Shown one piece after another: positions 14,979 to 23,267 of a stretch of DNA of 48,992 nucleotides (positions are counted from its first letter, which is position 1; each line of letters opens with the position of its first letter). The stretch covers positions 1 through 48,992 of the forward strand of contig CALWXC010000019.1 in the NCBI GenBank assembly GCA_944385415.1, given 5' to 3'. The stretch is from an uncultured Oscillospiraceae bacterium. Its GTDB lineage: Bacteria > Bacillota > Clostridia > Oscillospirales > Oscillospiraceae. Below the pieces are notes generated by a model. The model searched no databases and had not been told where the DNA came from. It saw only the letters and a list, made by a program, of their open reading frames with translations. The position numbers and the translations under genes are program-made.

Positions 14979-16466
14979 ATGTACTACATCGGCGTCGATC
15001 TCGGCACATCCTCCGTGAAGATTCTTCTGGTGGATGAAGCCGGTACCGTCTGCAAGTCCGTTTCCCAGACCTATCCTCTGGAGTTTCCTCAGCCCGGCTG
15101 GTCCCAGCAGAACCCCGAGGACTGGTGGAACGCCGTCCGTACCCTGATTCCCCAGCTGCTGGAGGGCATCGACCCCGCCCAGGTCAAGGGCCTGGCTGCC
15201 GGCGGCCAGATGCACGGCCTGGTGGCTCTGGACAAGGATGACAACGTCATCCGCCCCGCCATCCTCTGGAACGACGGCCGCACCGGCAAGGAGACCGAGG
15301 AAATGAATGCCCACTACGGCAAGGAGAAGCTGCTGGAGCTGTGCGGCAACATTGCGTTTGCAGGATTCACGGCCCCCAAGCTCCTGTGGATGCGCAAGCA
15401 CGAGCCGGAGAACTTCGCCAAGATCGCCAAAATCATGCTGCCCAAGGACTATGTGGTTTACAAGCTCACCGGCGTTCACAGCTGTGACATGTCCGACGCC
15501 GCCGGTATGCTGCTGATGGACGTGAAGAACCGCTGCTGGTCCCAGGAGCTGCTGAACTACTGCGGCATTTCTGAAAGCCAGATGCCCAAGCTCTATGAAA
15601 GCTACGAGAAGGTGGGCTGCGTCCTGCCCGACGTGGCCAAGGAACTGGGCCTCACCGCCGAGACCGTGGTGGCCGCCGGCGCGGGCGACAACGCCGCCGC
15701 CGCCGTGGGTACGGGCACCGTGGGCGACTGCGCCTGCAACGTGTCCCTGGGCACCTCCGGCACCGTCTTTATCTCTTCCAAGGAGTTCCGCCTGCCCCCC
15801 GAGGGCAACCTCCATGCCTTTGCCCATGCCGACGGCACTTACCATCTGATGGGCTGCATCCTGTCGGCGGCTTCGGCCTACGGCTGGTGGACCAAGGACA
15901 TTCTAAAGGCCGTGTCCGACAATGAGGAGCAATCGCCCATCACCGAGGACGACCTGGGCAACAACCCGGTATTTTTCCTGCCCTATCTCATGGGTGAGCG
16001 GTCTCCCCACAACGATCCCGACGCCCGTGGCGCGTTCCTGGGCATGACCATGGACACCAGCCGCCACCAGATGACCCAGGCCATTCTGGAAGGTGTGGCC
16101 TTCGCCATCCGCGACAGCGTGGAAATTGCCCGGAGCCTGGGCCTGCACCTGACCCAGTCCGGTCTCTGCGGCGGCGGCGCCAAGAGCCCCCTGTGGAGAA
16201 CCATCATCGCCAACGTGCTTCAGATGGAAATGCACGTGCCCATGTCCGAAGAGGGCGCGGGCTACGGCGGCGCCATTCTGGCCATGGTGGCTTCTGGCGC
16301 GTATCCGTCTGTGGAGGCCGCCTGCGACAAGCTCCGCAGCGAGTGCCGCGTTTACAAGCCTGACCCGGCCATTGCCGCCCGCTATGAGGAGCGGTACCAG
16401 GTTTACCGCACGCTCTATCCGGCCCTGAAGGCGGTCTATCCCGCCATGGCAAAAACGAAGGAGTGA
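14979..16466 (+). CDS. xylB: Xylulokinase
   Basis: 495 residues, normal length. FGGY kinase that phosphorylates D-xylulose or a close ketose at C5 for entry into the pentose phosphate pathway. Motifs: YYIGVDLGTSSVK (2-14), GQMHGLVALD, ILWNDGRT, the catalytic G-A-G-D-N-A-A-A-A-V-G loop, and L-C-G-G-G-A-K-S-P-L-W. AGAGGTGA lies before the ATG. Coding is very rich in C- and G-ending codons, suggesting high expression. First gene of a three-gene operon with a DUF4867-like and a sugar-isomerase-like protein; there is no classical xylose isomerase or transporter, so the real substrate may not be xylulose. Confidence 0.93.
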   Translation: MYYIGVDLGTSSVKILLVDEAGTVCKSVSQTYPLEFPQPGWSQQNPEDWWNAVRTLIPQLLEGIDPAQVKGLAAGGQMHGLVALDKDDNVIRPAILWNDGRTGKETEEMNAHYGKEKLLELCGNIAFAGFTAPKLLWMRKHEPENFAKIAKIMLPKDYVVYKLTGVHSCDMSDAAGMLLMDVKNRCWSQELLNYCGISESQMPKLYESYEKVGCVLPDVAKELGLTAETVVAAGAGDNAAAAVGTGTVGDCACNVSLGTSGTVFISSKEFRLPPEGNLHAFAHADGTYHLMGCILSAASAYGWWTKDILKAVSDNEEQSPITEDDLGNNPVFFLPYLMGERSPHNDPDARGAFLGMTMDTSRHQMTQAILEGVAFAIRDSVEIARSLGLHLTQSGLCGGGAKSPLWRTIIANVLQMEMHVPMSEEGAGYGGAILAMVASGAYPSVEAACDKLRSECRVYKPDPAIAARYEERYQVYRTLYPALKAVYPAMAKTKE

Positions 16467-16471
16467 TTCCC

Positions 16472-17107
16472 ATGCACATTTACAGTGTATACGACGCCGA
16501 GTTCCGGCCCTATGGCCGGGTCCTGTCGGGCTATGATACCGCCGAACTGGTGCAGGCCCTGGAGGACAAAACGCCGCTGCCTGAGGGTGTGGACTACGTC
16601 CCCGGTGACAAGGCCCTGGAGGACCTGCCCGCCTATGTTCAGATCCGCGATCAGGTCTACGGCGGTATGCCGGTCCAGCTGGGCTGGTGCAACGGCCACA
16701 ATACAAAGCTCAACTGCCTGGAATACCACCGGGACAGCGAGGTGAACCTGGGCAGCCGGGATTTCATCCTGCTGCTGGGCCAGGAATCCGACATTGTAGA
16801 CGGCGTCCTGGATACCGCTACTGTCAAGGCGTTCCTCTGCCCCGCCGGTACCATGGTGGAGGTCTTTGCCACCACGCTCCACTATGCCCCCTGTTCGGCA
16901 AAGAAGGGCCAGGGCTTCAAGGTCATGGTGGCCCTGCCTCAGGGTACCAACACCGACAAGCCTGTGTTCGCCCCCAAGACGGAGGAGGACACCTGGATGA
17001 CCGCCCGCAACAAGTGGCTCCTGGCCCACGCCGAGAGCAGCGAAGCCAAGGACGGCGCCCATATCGGCCTCAAGGGCGAAAACATTGACATTGCCAATCT
17101 CATTTAA
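16472..17107 (+). CDS. DUF4867-like protein
   Basis: 211 residues from the ATG at 16472, with AGGAG eight bases upstream; a GTG at 16463 overlaps xylB but lies on the ribosome site. I recognise it as the conserved family usually labelled DUF4867, found beside sugar isomerases and kinases in clostridia. It is soluble, with a cupin-like pattern of beta-strands (for example C-P-A-G-T-M-V-E-V-F and T-T-L-H-Y-A-P-C), which suggests a small sugar-binding or isomerase/mutarotase-like protein. No catalytic function is established as far as I know. It sits between xylB and the isomerase-like gene in one operon. Confidence 0.75.
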   Translation: MHIYSVYDAEFRPYGRVLSGYDTAELVQALEDKTPLPEGVDYVPGDKALEDLPAYVQIRDQVYGGMPVQLGWCNGHNTKLNCLEYHRDSEVNLGSRDFILLLGQESDIVDGVLDTATVKAFLCPAGTMVEVFATTLHYAPCSAKKGQGFKVMVALPQGTNTDKPVFAPKTEEDTWMTARNKWLLAHAESSEAKDGAHIGLKGENIDIANLI

Positions 17108-17138
17108 ACTTTTTACATAGCAAAAGGAGACGATTCCC

Positions 17139-18611
17139 ATGATTACAAACATTCCTGAGCTGAAGCTGGGCATCATTGCCGTGTCCCGCAACTGCTTCCC
17201 CGCCGCCCTGTCGGAGCGCCGCCGCGCCGCCATCAAGGCCGCCTACGGCGAGGGCCTGTATGAGTGCCCCATCACCGTGGAGACCGAGGTCCAGGCCCGC
17301 GACGCCGTCAACGACGTGGTAGCCCATGGCGTCAACGCCCTGGTGGTCTTCCTGGGCAACTTCGGTCCCGAGACCCCCGAGACCATGATTGCCGACTTCT
17401 TTGACGGTCCCCTGATGTATGTGGGCGCTGCCGAGGGTGACGGCGACCTGTTCGATGGCCGCGGCGACGCCTACTGCGGCATGCTGAACGCCAGCTACAA
17501 CCTGGGCCTGCGTCAGAAGCGCGTCTATATCCCCGAGATTCCCGTGGGCACCGCGGAAGAGCTGGTGGAGCGCATCCACGACTTCGCTCCCATTGCTACC
17601 GCCATCCTGGGCCTCAAGGACCTGAAGATCATCGCGTTTGGTCCCCGTCCTGACGATTTCCTGGCATGTAACGCCCCCATCAAGGCTCTGTACGACCTGG
17701 GCGTTGCCGTGGAGGAGAACAGCGAGCTGGACCTGCTGGCCGCCTACAACAAGCACAAGGACGATCCCCGCATCCCCGCCCTCATGGAGGAGATGAAGGC
17801 CGAGATCGGCGAGAACAAGTACACCGGCGTCCTGCCCCGTCTGGCTCAGTACGAGCTGACTCTGCTGGATTGGATGGAGGAGCACAAGGGCACCCGCAAG
17901 TATGTGGCCTTCGCCAACAAGTGCTGGCCTGCCTTCCAGACGGAGTTCGGCTTTGTGCCCTGCTACGTCAACAGCCGCCTCACCGGCCGCGGCATCCCCG
18001 TCAGCTGCGAGGTGGATATCTACGGCGCTCTGTCCGAGTATATCGGCGTCTGCGTCTCCGGCAAGGCAGTCACTCTGCTGGATATCAACAACACCGTGCC
18101 CGCCAAGGCCTATGACGAGGGCATCAAGGGCAAGTATGATCTGCGCCTGACGGAGACCTTCATGGGCTTCCACTGCGGCAACACCTGCTCCAGCCTGCTG
18201 AAGCAGCCCACCATGAGCTATCAGCGCATCATGAAGCGCGGCCTGGAGCCCGATCTGGCCGAGCCCGATATCACCCGCGGCACCATGGAAGGCGACCTGA
18301 AGGCCGGCGACATTACGTTCTACCGCCTCCAGAGCGCTGCCGACACCACCCTGCACGCCTACATCGCCCAGGGCGCTGTGCTGGACGTTCCCACCAACAG
18401 CTTCGGCTCCATCGGTGTGTTCGGTATCCCCGAGATGGATCGCTTCTACCGCCATGTCCTCATTGAGAAGCGCTATCCCCACCATGGCGCTGTGGCCTTC
18501 GGCAACTACGGCAAGTCCCTGTTTGAGGTCTTCAAGTATCTGGGCGTGACCGATATTGCCTACAACCAGCCCAAGCACCTGCCCTATCCCACCGAGAATC
18601 CCTTCGCCTAA
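17139..18611 (+). CDS. L-fucose/L-arabinose isomerase-family protein
   Basis: 490 residues. The N-terminal half has the Rossmann-like subdomains of FucI/AraA (L-G-I-I-A-V-S-R-N-C-F, then a-l-V-V-F-L-G-N-F-G-P-E) and the C-terminal half the barrel with a metal-site-like region (L-T-E-T-F-M-G-F-H-C-G-N-T). These proteins interconvert aldoses and ketoses with Mn. It differs from true FucI (about 590 residues) and AraA, so it belongs to the broad family of uncertain substrate. AAAGGAG lies upstream, and codon use is again strongly C/G-ending. Last gene of the LacI-controlled operon, with a strong terminator 30 bases later. Confidence 0.85.
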   Translation: MITNIPELKLGIIAVSRNCFPAALSERRRAAIKAAYGEGLYECPITVETEVQARDAVNDVVAHGVNALVVFLGNFGPETPETMIADFFDGPLMYVGAAEGDGDLFDGRGDAYCGMLNASYNLGLRQKRVYIPEIPVGTAEELVERIHDFAPIATAILGLKDLKIIAFGPRPDDFLACNAPIKALYDLGVAVEENSELDLLAAYNKHKDDPRIPALMEEMKAEIGENKYTGVLPRLAQYELTLLDWMEEHKGTRKYVAFANKCWPAFQTEFGFVPCYVNSRLTGRGIPVSCEVDIYGALSEYIGVCVSGKAVTLLDINNTVPAKAYDEGIKGKYDLRLTETFMGFHCGNTCSSLLKQPTMSYQRIMKRGLEPDLAEPDITRGTMEGDLKAGDITFYRLQSAADTTLHAYIAQGAVLDVPTNSFGSIGVFGIPEMDRFYRHVLIEKRYPHHGAVAFGNYGKSLFEVFKYLGVTDIAYNQPKHLPYPTENPFA

Positions 18612-18640
18612 GAGATAGGAAGTCAGAAAACCCATAAGCG

Positions 18641-18679
18641 ACGGGCCCACCGCAAGGACATTGCGGCGGGCCCGTTTTT
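18641..18679 (+). terminator. Strong intrinsic terminator of the xylB operon
   Basis: ACGGGCCC-A-CCGCAA pairs with TTGCGG-C-GGGCCCGT around a short loop, followed by TTTTTA. Confidence 0.92.
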
Positions 18680-18713
18680 ATGGTATTCTGGACGTAAAAG
18701 GAGGCGATTCTCC

Positions 18714-18962
18714 ATGAATAAACAACTGACCTGGTTCCTGGTGGCCATCATCTGGGCTATGGTAGCGGTTATAAACAGCGTACAGCATCGCAGCCCGTAT
18801 CTTGTGACCTATAATGTGCTGGCGGCGATTCTCTTTGCTGCGCTGGGACTGCTCCAGCCCTATTGCATGAAACGGGGTTCCAACGGCAAGAAGATGTTTC
18901 ACAGAATCGCTTTGGCAGCGACAGGTCTGCTGCTTTTGTTGGTGGGACTGTTCCTCCGCTGA
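18714..18962 (+). CDS. Small hydrophobic membrane protein
   Basis: 82 residues, not recognised. It has three hydrophobic segments (about 5-21, 31-48 and 65-81) joined by short basic loops, including KRGSNGKKMFHR. AAAGGAGG lies nine bases before the ATG, which supports it as a real gene. It stands alone, between the xylB-operon terminator and the promoter of the phosphatase gene. No function can be suggested. Confidence 0.7.
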   Translation: MNKQLTWFLVAIIWAMVAVINSVQHRSPYLVTYNVLAAILFAALGLLQPYCMKRGSNGKKMFHRIALAATGLLLLLVGLFLR

Positions 18963-18971
18963 CGGCGGCCC

Positions 18972-19000
18972 TTTACCGCGCCGCAAATTTATGCTATACT
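18972..19000 (+). promoter_or_regulatory. Promoter of the tyrosine phosphatase gene
   Basis: TTTACC (18972-18977), 17 bases, TATACT (18995-19000), 37 bases before the ATG. Confidence 0.6.
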
Positions 19001-19037
19001 GAATCAATCGGAATTTGTATCAAAGGAGGCCTCGGCC

Positions 19038-19760
19038 ATGGAATTTGTTCGACGCTTGCCCCTGCAAGGCCTGTATAATGCGCGGGATCTGGGCGGCTAC
19101 GCCGTACCCGGCGGGCGCACCCGCTTCGGCGTCTTTGTCCGGTCCGAAGCCCCCTGCGCCCTGCCGCCGGTCACTGTGGCGGAGCTGACCCGCTACGGCA
19201 TCCATACGGCCATCGATCTCCGGTCCCCGGCGGAAGCGTCTCTGCGGCCCAGCGATCTGCGCATGGCTATGCTTTGTTGCAGCTGTCCCCAGGGCGGCGA
19301 CGCTGAGAGTTTTTCCACCGAGCGGCCCGTGGACTGGCAGCAGATTTATATCACCCGCTGTGAGGACAATCGGCCCTGGGTCCGCCGCTTTTTGGAACTG
19401 GCTGCCGCCGCCCGTGGCGGCGTGCTGTTCCACTGCACCACCGGCAAGGACCGGACGGGCCTTTGCGCCTGTTTTCTGCTGTCCCTGGCCGGGGTGGACC
19501 GGGCCGATATTGTGGCCGATTACGCCGTCAGCGAACTCTATTTGCAGCCGGTGTTCGACGCCATGCGGGGCGGCCGTCTGCGGCCCCAGGGCGAGGGCAC
19601 CCGGTACCATGAGACCATGTTCCATACGCCGCCGTCGGCTATGGAGGGGCTGCTGGACTACTTGTGCCGGACCTATGGTTCTGTGCGGGAGTACCTTGGC
19701 ACCACCGGCGTGACGGAGGAAACGTTGGAAACCATCCGAAAAAAATTTGTGGAACCATAA
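19038..19760 (+). CDS. Protein-tyrosine/serine phosphatase, Y_phosphatase3 type
   Basis: 240 residues. Cysteine phosphatase with the P-loop H-C-T-T-G-K-D-R-T-G (H132, C133, R139). N-terminal N-A-R-D-L-G-G-Y and mid I-D-L-R-S-P-x-E are typical of the bacterial tyrosine/serine and inositol-phosphate phosphatase group (for example LipA/PtpB relatives). No signal peptide, so cytoplasmic. AAAGGAGG precedes the ATG. A metallophosphoesterase follows on the same strand. The target may be a phosphoprotein or a phosphoinositide-like compound. Confidence 0.88.
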   Translation: MEFVRRLPLQGLYNARDLGGYAVPGGRTRFGVFVRSEAPCALPPVTVAELTRYGIHTAIDLRSPAEASLRPSDLRMAMLCCSCPQGGDAESFSTERPVDWQQIYITRCEDNRPWVRRFLELAAAARGGVLFHCTTGKDRTGLCACFLLSLAGVDRADIVADYAVSELYLQPVFDAMRGGRLRPQGEGTRYHETMFHTPPSAMEGLLDYLCRTYGSVREYLGTTGVTEETLETIRKKFVEP

Positions 19761-19818
19761 GGCGACACCCTTCGTCGGCTCCCATGGACTATACTCATAG
19801 AGAAGGGCAGGTGAGGGG

Positions 19819-20673
19819 ATGCGGCGTCGCGGCTGTCTCCACAGTCTGATTATCTGGGCGGCGGTGGGTCTCATCGCCGCCGGTTTCTGGCAGTATCAAA
19901 ACAATATTATTGCGGCGGAGCCGTTTTCCGTCCCGTCGGAGCGGCTGCCCGCGGCCTTTGACGGATTGCGTATTGTGGTGGTGTCAGACCTCCACGGCAA
20001 GACCTTTGGCCCCAGCAACAAAACGCTGCTGGACGCGGTGGAAGCGGCGGAGCCGGACCTTATTGCCATTACCGGCGACTTAGCCGATGAAACCTGTTCG
20101 GCGGAGCAGGTGACAGCCATGGTGGACACGGCGTCATCGCTGGATACCATCGCTCCGGCCTATTACATATCCGGTAACCATGAATGGGTCATGGAGGGTA
20201 CCTGGGACTTTTACCAGCGGTTGGAGCAGGGCGGCGTCCGGGTGCTCCACAACGAATACGAGGTGTTGGAGCGGGACGGGCAGCAAATTGTCCTGGCGGG
20301 CGTGGATGACCCCAATGGTCCCTGGGACCAGAAGACGCCGGAGACGCTGTTGGAGGAAATCCGGGCGGCCCACGGCGACGTCTACACGGTGCTGCTGGCC
20401 CATCGCAACGAGGACTTGCCCCGCTGGGCAGCCCTGGGGGTGGATGTGGTCCTCTGCGGCCATGCCCATGGCGGCGTCATCCGTCTGCCCTTCGTGGGTG
20501 GACTCCTGGGGACAGACCGGCAGCTGTTTCCCGAGTTTACGGCGGGATTGTACACTGAAAACCGCACGTCCATGGTGGTGAGCCGGGGCCTGGGCAACAG
20601 CGGTATTCCATTCCGGCTGTTCAACCGGCCCCATCTTCCGGTGGTTTCGCTGGAAACTGTTTCCCAACCGTAA
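19819..20673 (+). CDS. Membrane-anchored metallophosphoesterase, YkuE/YaeI-like
   Basis: 284 residues. A basic N-terminus and hydrophobic segment (about 8-23) anchor it, with the catalytic domain outside. Calcineurin-type metal motifs in order: SDLHG (D57, H59), GDLAD (D87), GNHEW (N120, H121), L-L-A-H, and C-G-H-A-H-G-G. Relatives cleave UDP-diacylglucosamine-like or other phosphodiesters at the membrane, but the substrate here is unknown. A GGTGAGG ribosome site precedes the ATG. It may share a transcript with the preceding phosphatase gene. Confidence 0.9.
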   Translation: MRRRGCLHSLIIWAAVGLIAAGFWQYQNNIIAAEPFSVPSERLPAAFDGLRIVVVSDLHGKTFGPSNKTLLDAVEAAEPDLIAITGDLADETCSAEQVTAMVDTASSLDTIAPAYYISGNHEWVMEGTWDFYQRLEQGGVRVLHNEYEVLERDGQQIVLAGVDDPNGPWDQKTPETLLEEIRAAHGDVYTVLLAHRNEDLPRWAALGVDVVLCGHAHGGVIRLPFVGGLLGTDRQLFPEFTAGLYTENRTSMVVSRGLGNSGIPFRLFNRPHLPVVSLETVSQP

Positions 20674-20701
20674 ACAATCCGTAAACAATGGCCCCAATCG
20701 G

Positions 20702-20729
20702 TTGTTTTTGTGCCCAAAACCGCTATAAT
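20702..20729 (+). promoter_or_regulatory. Promoter of the zinc-ribbon membrane protein gene
   Basis: TTGTTT (20702-20707), 16 bases, TATAAT (20724-20729), 18 bases before the chosen ATG. Confidence 0.6.
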
Positions 20730-20747
20730 GATAGTGGTGATGTAAGA

Positions 20748-21119
20748 ATGTTTCAAAAACTGGGACAAAAATTCCGCTACTTTATGTATGGCCGTTACGG
20801 CTCCGACAAGCTGGGTCAGTTCCTGCTGATTGTGGGCGTGGTTCTGTGTTTGCTCAGCAGCTTTTCCAAGCTGTACTTTCTCGGCTTGCTGGCCTATGTC
20901 CCCCTGATCTATGCGATTTTTCGCATGTATTCCCGCAACATTGCCAAGAGACAGCGGGAAAACCAGAAATTTTTACAGGTGATTCACCGGTTTCGGGACC
21001 GGGATCACAGCTACTTTGCCTGCCCCCGCTGCCGTCAGAAGGTACGGGTCCCCAAGGGCAAGGGTCAAATTATTATCCGCTGCCCATCCTGTGGCGAGCG
21101 ATTCAGCAAAAAGACATGA
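20748..21119 (+). CDS. Membrane protein with C-terminal zinc ribbon
   Basis: 123 residues from the ATG at 20748; a longer frame would start upstream of the promoter. Two membrane segments (about 22-39 and 42-60), a basic linker, then a zinc ribbon with C92-x2-C95 and C112-x2-C115. Similar small proteins are common in clostridia without known function. The ribosome site is weak (GGTGATG). Cytoplasmic zinc ribbon next to a membrane anchor suggests an adaptor for protein or RNA. Confidence 0.75.
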   Translation: MFQKLGQKFRYFMYGRYGSDKLGQFLLIVGVVLCLLSSFSKLYFLGLLAYVPLIYAIFRMYSRNIAKRQRENQKFLQVIHRFRDRDHSYFACPRCRQKVRVPKGKGQIIIRCPSCGERFSKKT

Positions 21120-21126
21120 AAAACCC

Positions 21127-21159
21127 AGTGATGCCGCAGGTTGTTCCTGCGGCATCACT
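21127..21159 (+). terminator. Hairpin after the zinc-ribbon gene
   Basis: Perfect 14-base arms (21127-21140, 21146-21159) around TTGTT. No T run follows on the plus strand, so termination would be weak or factor-assisted; the minus strand does have GGGTTTTT after it. Confidence 0.55.
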
Positions 21160-21232
21160 CCTATGTGGACCCCTTGACAACCTTGGAAGAATGTGGCACA
21201 CTTTTCCTAGGGAAAGAACAGGAGGTGGGCCC

Positions 21233-21643
21233 ATGTGGTGTCCCCAATGCAAGCGCGTTTTTGATGACGGCGTCACCCGCTGCGACGACTGCGGCGTTCG
21301 GCTGGTGGACCAGCTGGTGGCCGTCCGCCTGCCACCGTCCATGGTCCATGAGGCGGAGACAGAGACCGTGGAAGTGCCGGAACCGGAAGAACTGCTCTAT
21401 CCGGTGCGCCGCCGTCGGGCCGGACGCCGCCGCGTTTCCGTTCGGACACCGGCGGAAGCACTGTCCGAGCCCTTTGACGATGCGGAGCTCCTGGCAGCCA
21501 TGGAGGAGTTTGAGACCGTCTACGGCGTCACCGCTGAGGAGGAGGACCCGGCGGAACCGGTGTCCCCCAGCGGCTATCAAATGCTGTTTGTGTTTTTGGC
21601 CATGTTTGCCGTCTTAGCCGTGGTGGCTTGGCTGCTCTCATAG
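21233..21643 (+). CDS. Zinc-ribbon protein with C-terminal membrane anchor
   Basis: 136 residues from the ATG at 21233 (GGAGGTG upstream). N-terminal zinc ribbon C3-x2-C6-x10-C17-x2-C20, an acidic and then Arg-rich middle, and a C-terminal membrane helix (about 114-135). The cysteine spacing equals that of the zinc ribbon on the PrsA-like protein at 44316. A possible promoter starts with TTGACA at 21174. The last 67 bases overlap the end of convergent bioY. Function unknown. Confidence 0.78.
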   Translation: MWCPQCKRVFDDGVTRCDDCGVRLVDQLVAVRLPPSMVHEAETETVEVPEPEELLYPVRRRRAGRRRVSVRTPAEALSEPFDDAELLAAMEEFETVYGVTAEEEDPAEPVSPSGYQMLFVFLAMFAVLAVVAWLLS

Positions 21644-22173
21644 AGTCCCATGACCGGCAGTACCCGCCGGGCCAACCCCGCCGCCGCCACAATTTTGACG
21701 GCATCCCAGGGCAGGAATAAGACCATACCGCCCATGATGGTCTGGCCGATGGTCCAGGTCTTTTCCATGTACACCGTCAGGATCAGGTGCATATAGGGCA
21801 GGCCCACGGCGTACAGCACCAGCAGCCCCACGGTGGAAGCGGCGCAGAGGGCCTTGAAGGAGGTGCCCCACCGCTTCACCAGCAGGCCGATGACGGCAGC
21901 CGCCGGAATCAGGCCCAGGAGGAAGCCGAAGGTGGTGGTAAAGATGGAGCCGATGCCGCCGCCGGTGGTGAAGATGGGCAGGCCCAGCAGACCCAACGCC
22001 ACATACATACCCTGGGACAGGGCGCCGAACTTGGGCCCCAGCAGCAGCGCCGACAGGGCGGTGAAGAAAAACAGGGGACTGAACGACGAAATGGGCGTGG
22101 GAATTTTGATGAGACAGCCCACCGCCGTCAGGGCCGTGAACAGGGCGGCTAAAATCCAGTTGCGCAGTTTCAT
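21577..22173 (-). CDS. bioY: Biotin transporter BioY (ECF S component)
   Basis: 198 residues from the ATG at 22173, with TTGGAGG before it. About six membrane segments and the BioY pattern: L-F-T-A-L-T-A-V-G, then the P-F/S-P-L-F-F-F-T-A-L-S-A-L-L-L-G-P-x-x-G-A-L-S region and Y-x-x-L-G-L-x-G-L-P-I-F. It is the substrate-binding part of an energy-coupling-factor transporter; the shared ATPase and EcfT are not in the window. Divergent from birA with a BirA-type operator in between, so biotin should repress it. Its 3' end overlaps the convergent zinc-ribbon gene. Confidence 0.94.
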   Translation of the reverse strand: MKLRNWILAALFTALTAVGCLIKIPTPISSFSPLFFFTALSALLLGPKFGALSQGMYVALGLLGLPIFTTGGGIGSIFTTTFGFLLGLIPAAAVIGLLVKRWGTSFKALCAASTVGLLVLYAVGLPYMHLILTVYMEKTWTIGQTIMGGMVLFLPWDAVKIVAAAGLARRVLPVMGLYESSQATTAKTANMAKNTNSI

Positions 22174-22185
22174 GTTGACCTCCAA

Positions 22186-22219
22186 TTGTAAACCAATTAT
22201 ACTATGCTTGAGTTGACAA
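22186..22219. promoter_or_regulatory. BirA-type biotin operator with bioY -10 box
   Basis: Half sites TTGTAAACC (22186-22194) and AGTTGACAA (22211-22219) are inverted with a 16-base spacer, close to the known TTGTTAACC / GGTTAACAA biotin operator. Minus-strand TATAAT (22196-22201), the likely bioY -10 box, lies inside it, so bound BirA-biotinyl-AMP would block bioY. Confidence 0.75.
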
Positions 22220-22264
22220 TATACGTTATACCAGAAAATACATACGGTGTCAAGGAGGCATTCC

Positions 22265-23254
22265 ATGACCAAGGAATCCGTTTTGGCCCTGCTGCGGCAG
22301 CAGGGCGATTATCTGTCCGGCCAGGAGATGAGCCGGCAGCTGGGACTGAGCCGCGCCGCCATCTGGAAGGCTGTCCAGGCCCTGCGGGATGACGGCTATG
22401 AAATCGCGTCGGTGACCAACCGGGGCTATCGACTGGTGGAGCACGGTGCACCCCTGTGCCGGGACGAGGTGCTGCGGGCGTTGGGAGACCATCCCTGGGC
22501 TGATCGGGTCACGGTTTTGGATACCGTAGACTCCACCAATACCATGGCGAAGAAGCTGGCCGCCGAAGGGGCCCCCCACGGTACGGTGGTGGTGGCCAAT
22601 CAGCAGACGGGAGGGCGGGGCCGCATGGGGCGGCGCTTTGAATCCCCGTCGGGCGTTGGCGTCTATCTGACCGTCATTCTCCGGCCAGCCGTGCCGCCCA
22701 ACGAATTGATGCACCTGACGGCCGTTTCGGCAGAAGCTACGGTGGAAGCCATTGCGGCGGCCACCGGTCTGCGGCCCGGCATCAAATGGACCAATGATGT
22801 GGTCATCGACGGGCGAAAATGCGTGGGCATTCTCACAGAGCTGTCTATCCAGGCGGAGAGCGGTCTGGTGGACTATGTGGTGGTGGGCATCGGCACAAAC
22901 TGCAACCACGGCGACGGCGACTTTCCGCCGGAGGTGCGGCCCATGGCTGTCTCTCTGAAAGAGGCCACCGGCCAGACGGTGAACCGAAACGGCTACGCCG
23001 CCGAGCTGATCCGCCAGCTGTACCGGGCCGACCGGGAGCTGCTGACGGAGAAAGCAGCCTGGATGGCCCGCTACGCCGCCGACTGCGTCACCATCGGCAA
23101 AGAGATTCAGGTCATCCGGGGCGGGGAAGCCCGTCCGGCCCACGCCGACGGTATTGACGAGGACGCCGGGCTGCTGGTGACCTGGCCCGACGGTACCAAG
23201 GAAACCATTACCTCGGGGGAAGTTTCCGTCCGGGGTATGTACGGATACGTGTAA
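22265..23254 (+). CDS. birA: Bifunctional biotin ligase / biotin operon repressor
   Basis: 329 residues from the ATG at 22265 (AAGGAGG upstream). N-terminal winged helix (about 1-60: S-G-Q-E-M-S-R-Q-L-G-L-S-R-A-A-I-W-K), then the ligase domain with S-T-N-T-M, GGRGRMGR (biotinyl-AMP loop) and K-W-T-N-D-V-V, and a C-terminal SH3-like domain. It attaches biotin to carboxylase carriers and, as biotinyl-AMP complex, represses bioY through the intergenic operator. The presence of the DNA-binding domain fits that site. Confidence 0.96.
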   Translation: MTKESVLALLRQQGDYLSGQEMSRQLGLSRAAIWKAVQALRDDGYEIASVTNRGYRLVEHGAPLCRDEVLRALGDHPWADRVTVLDTVDSTNTMAKKLAAEGAPHGTVVVANQQTGGRGRMGRRFESPSGVGVYLTVILRPAVPPNELMHLTAVSAEATVEAIAAATGLRPGIKWTNDVVIDGRKCVGILTELSIQAESGLVDYVVVGIGTNCNHGDGDFPPEVRPMAVSLKEATGQTVNRNGYAAELIRQLYRADRELLTEKAAWMARYAADCVTIGKEIQVIRGGEARPAHADGIDEDAGLLVTWPDGTKETITSGEVSVRGMYGYV

Positions 23255-23267
23255 GGAGGAATTTTGT

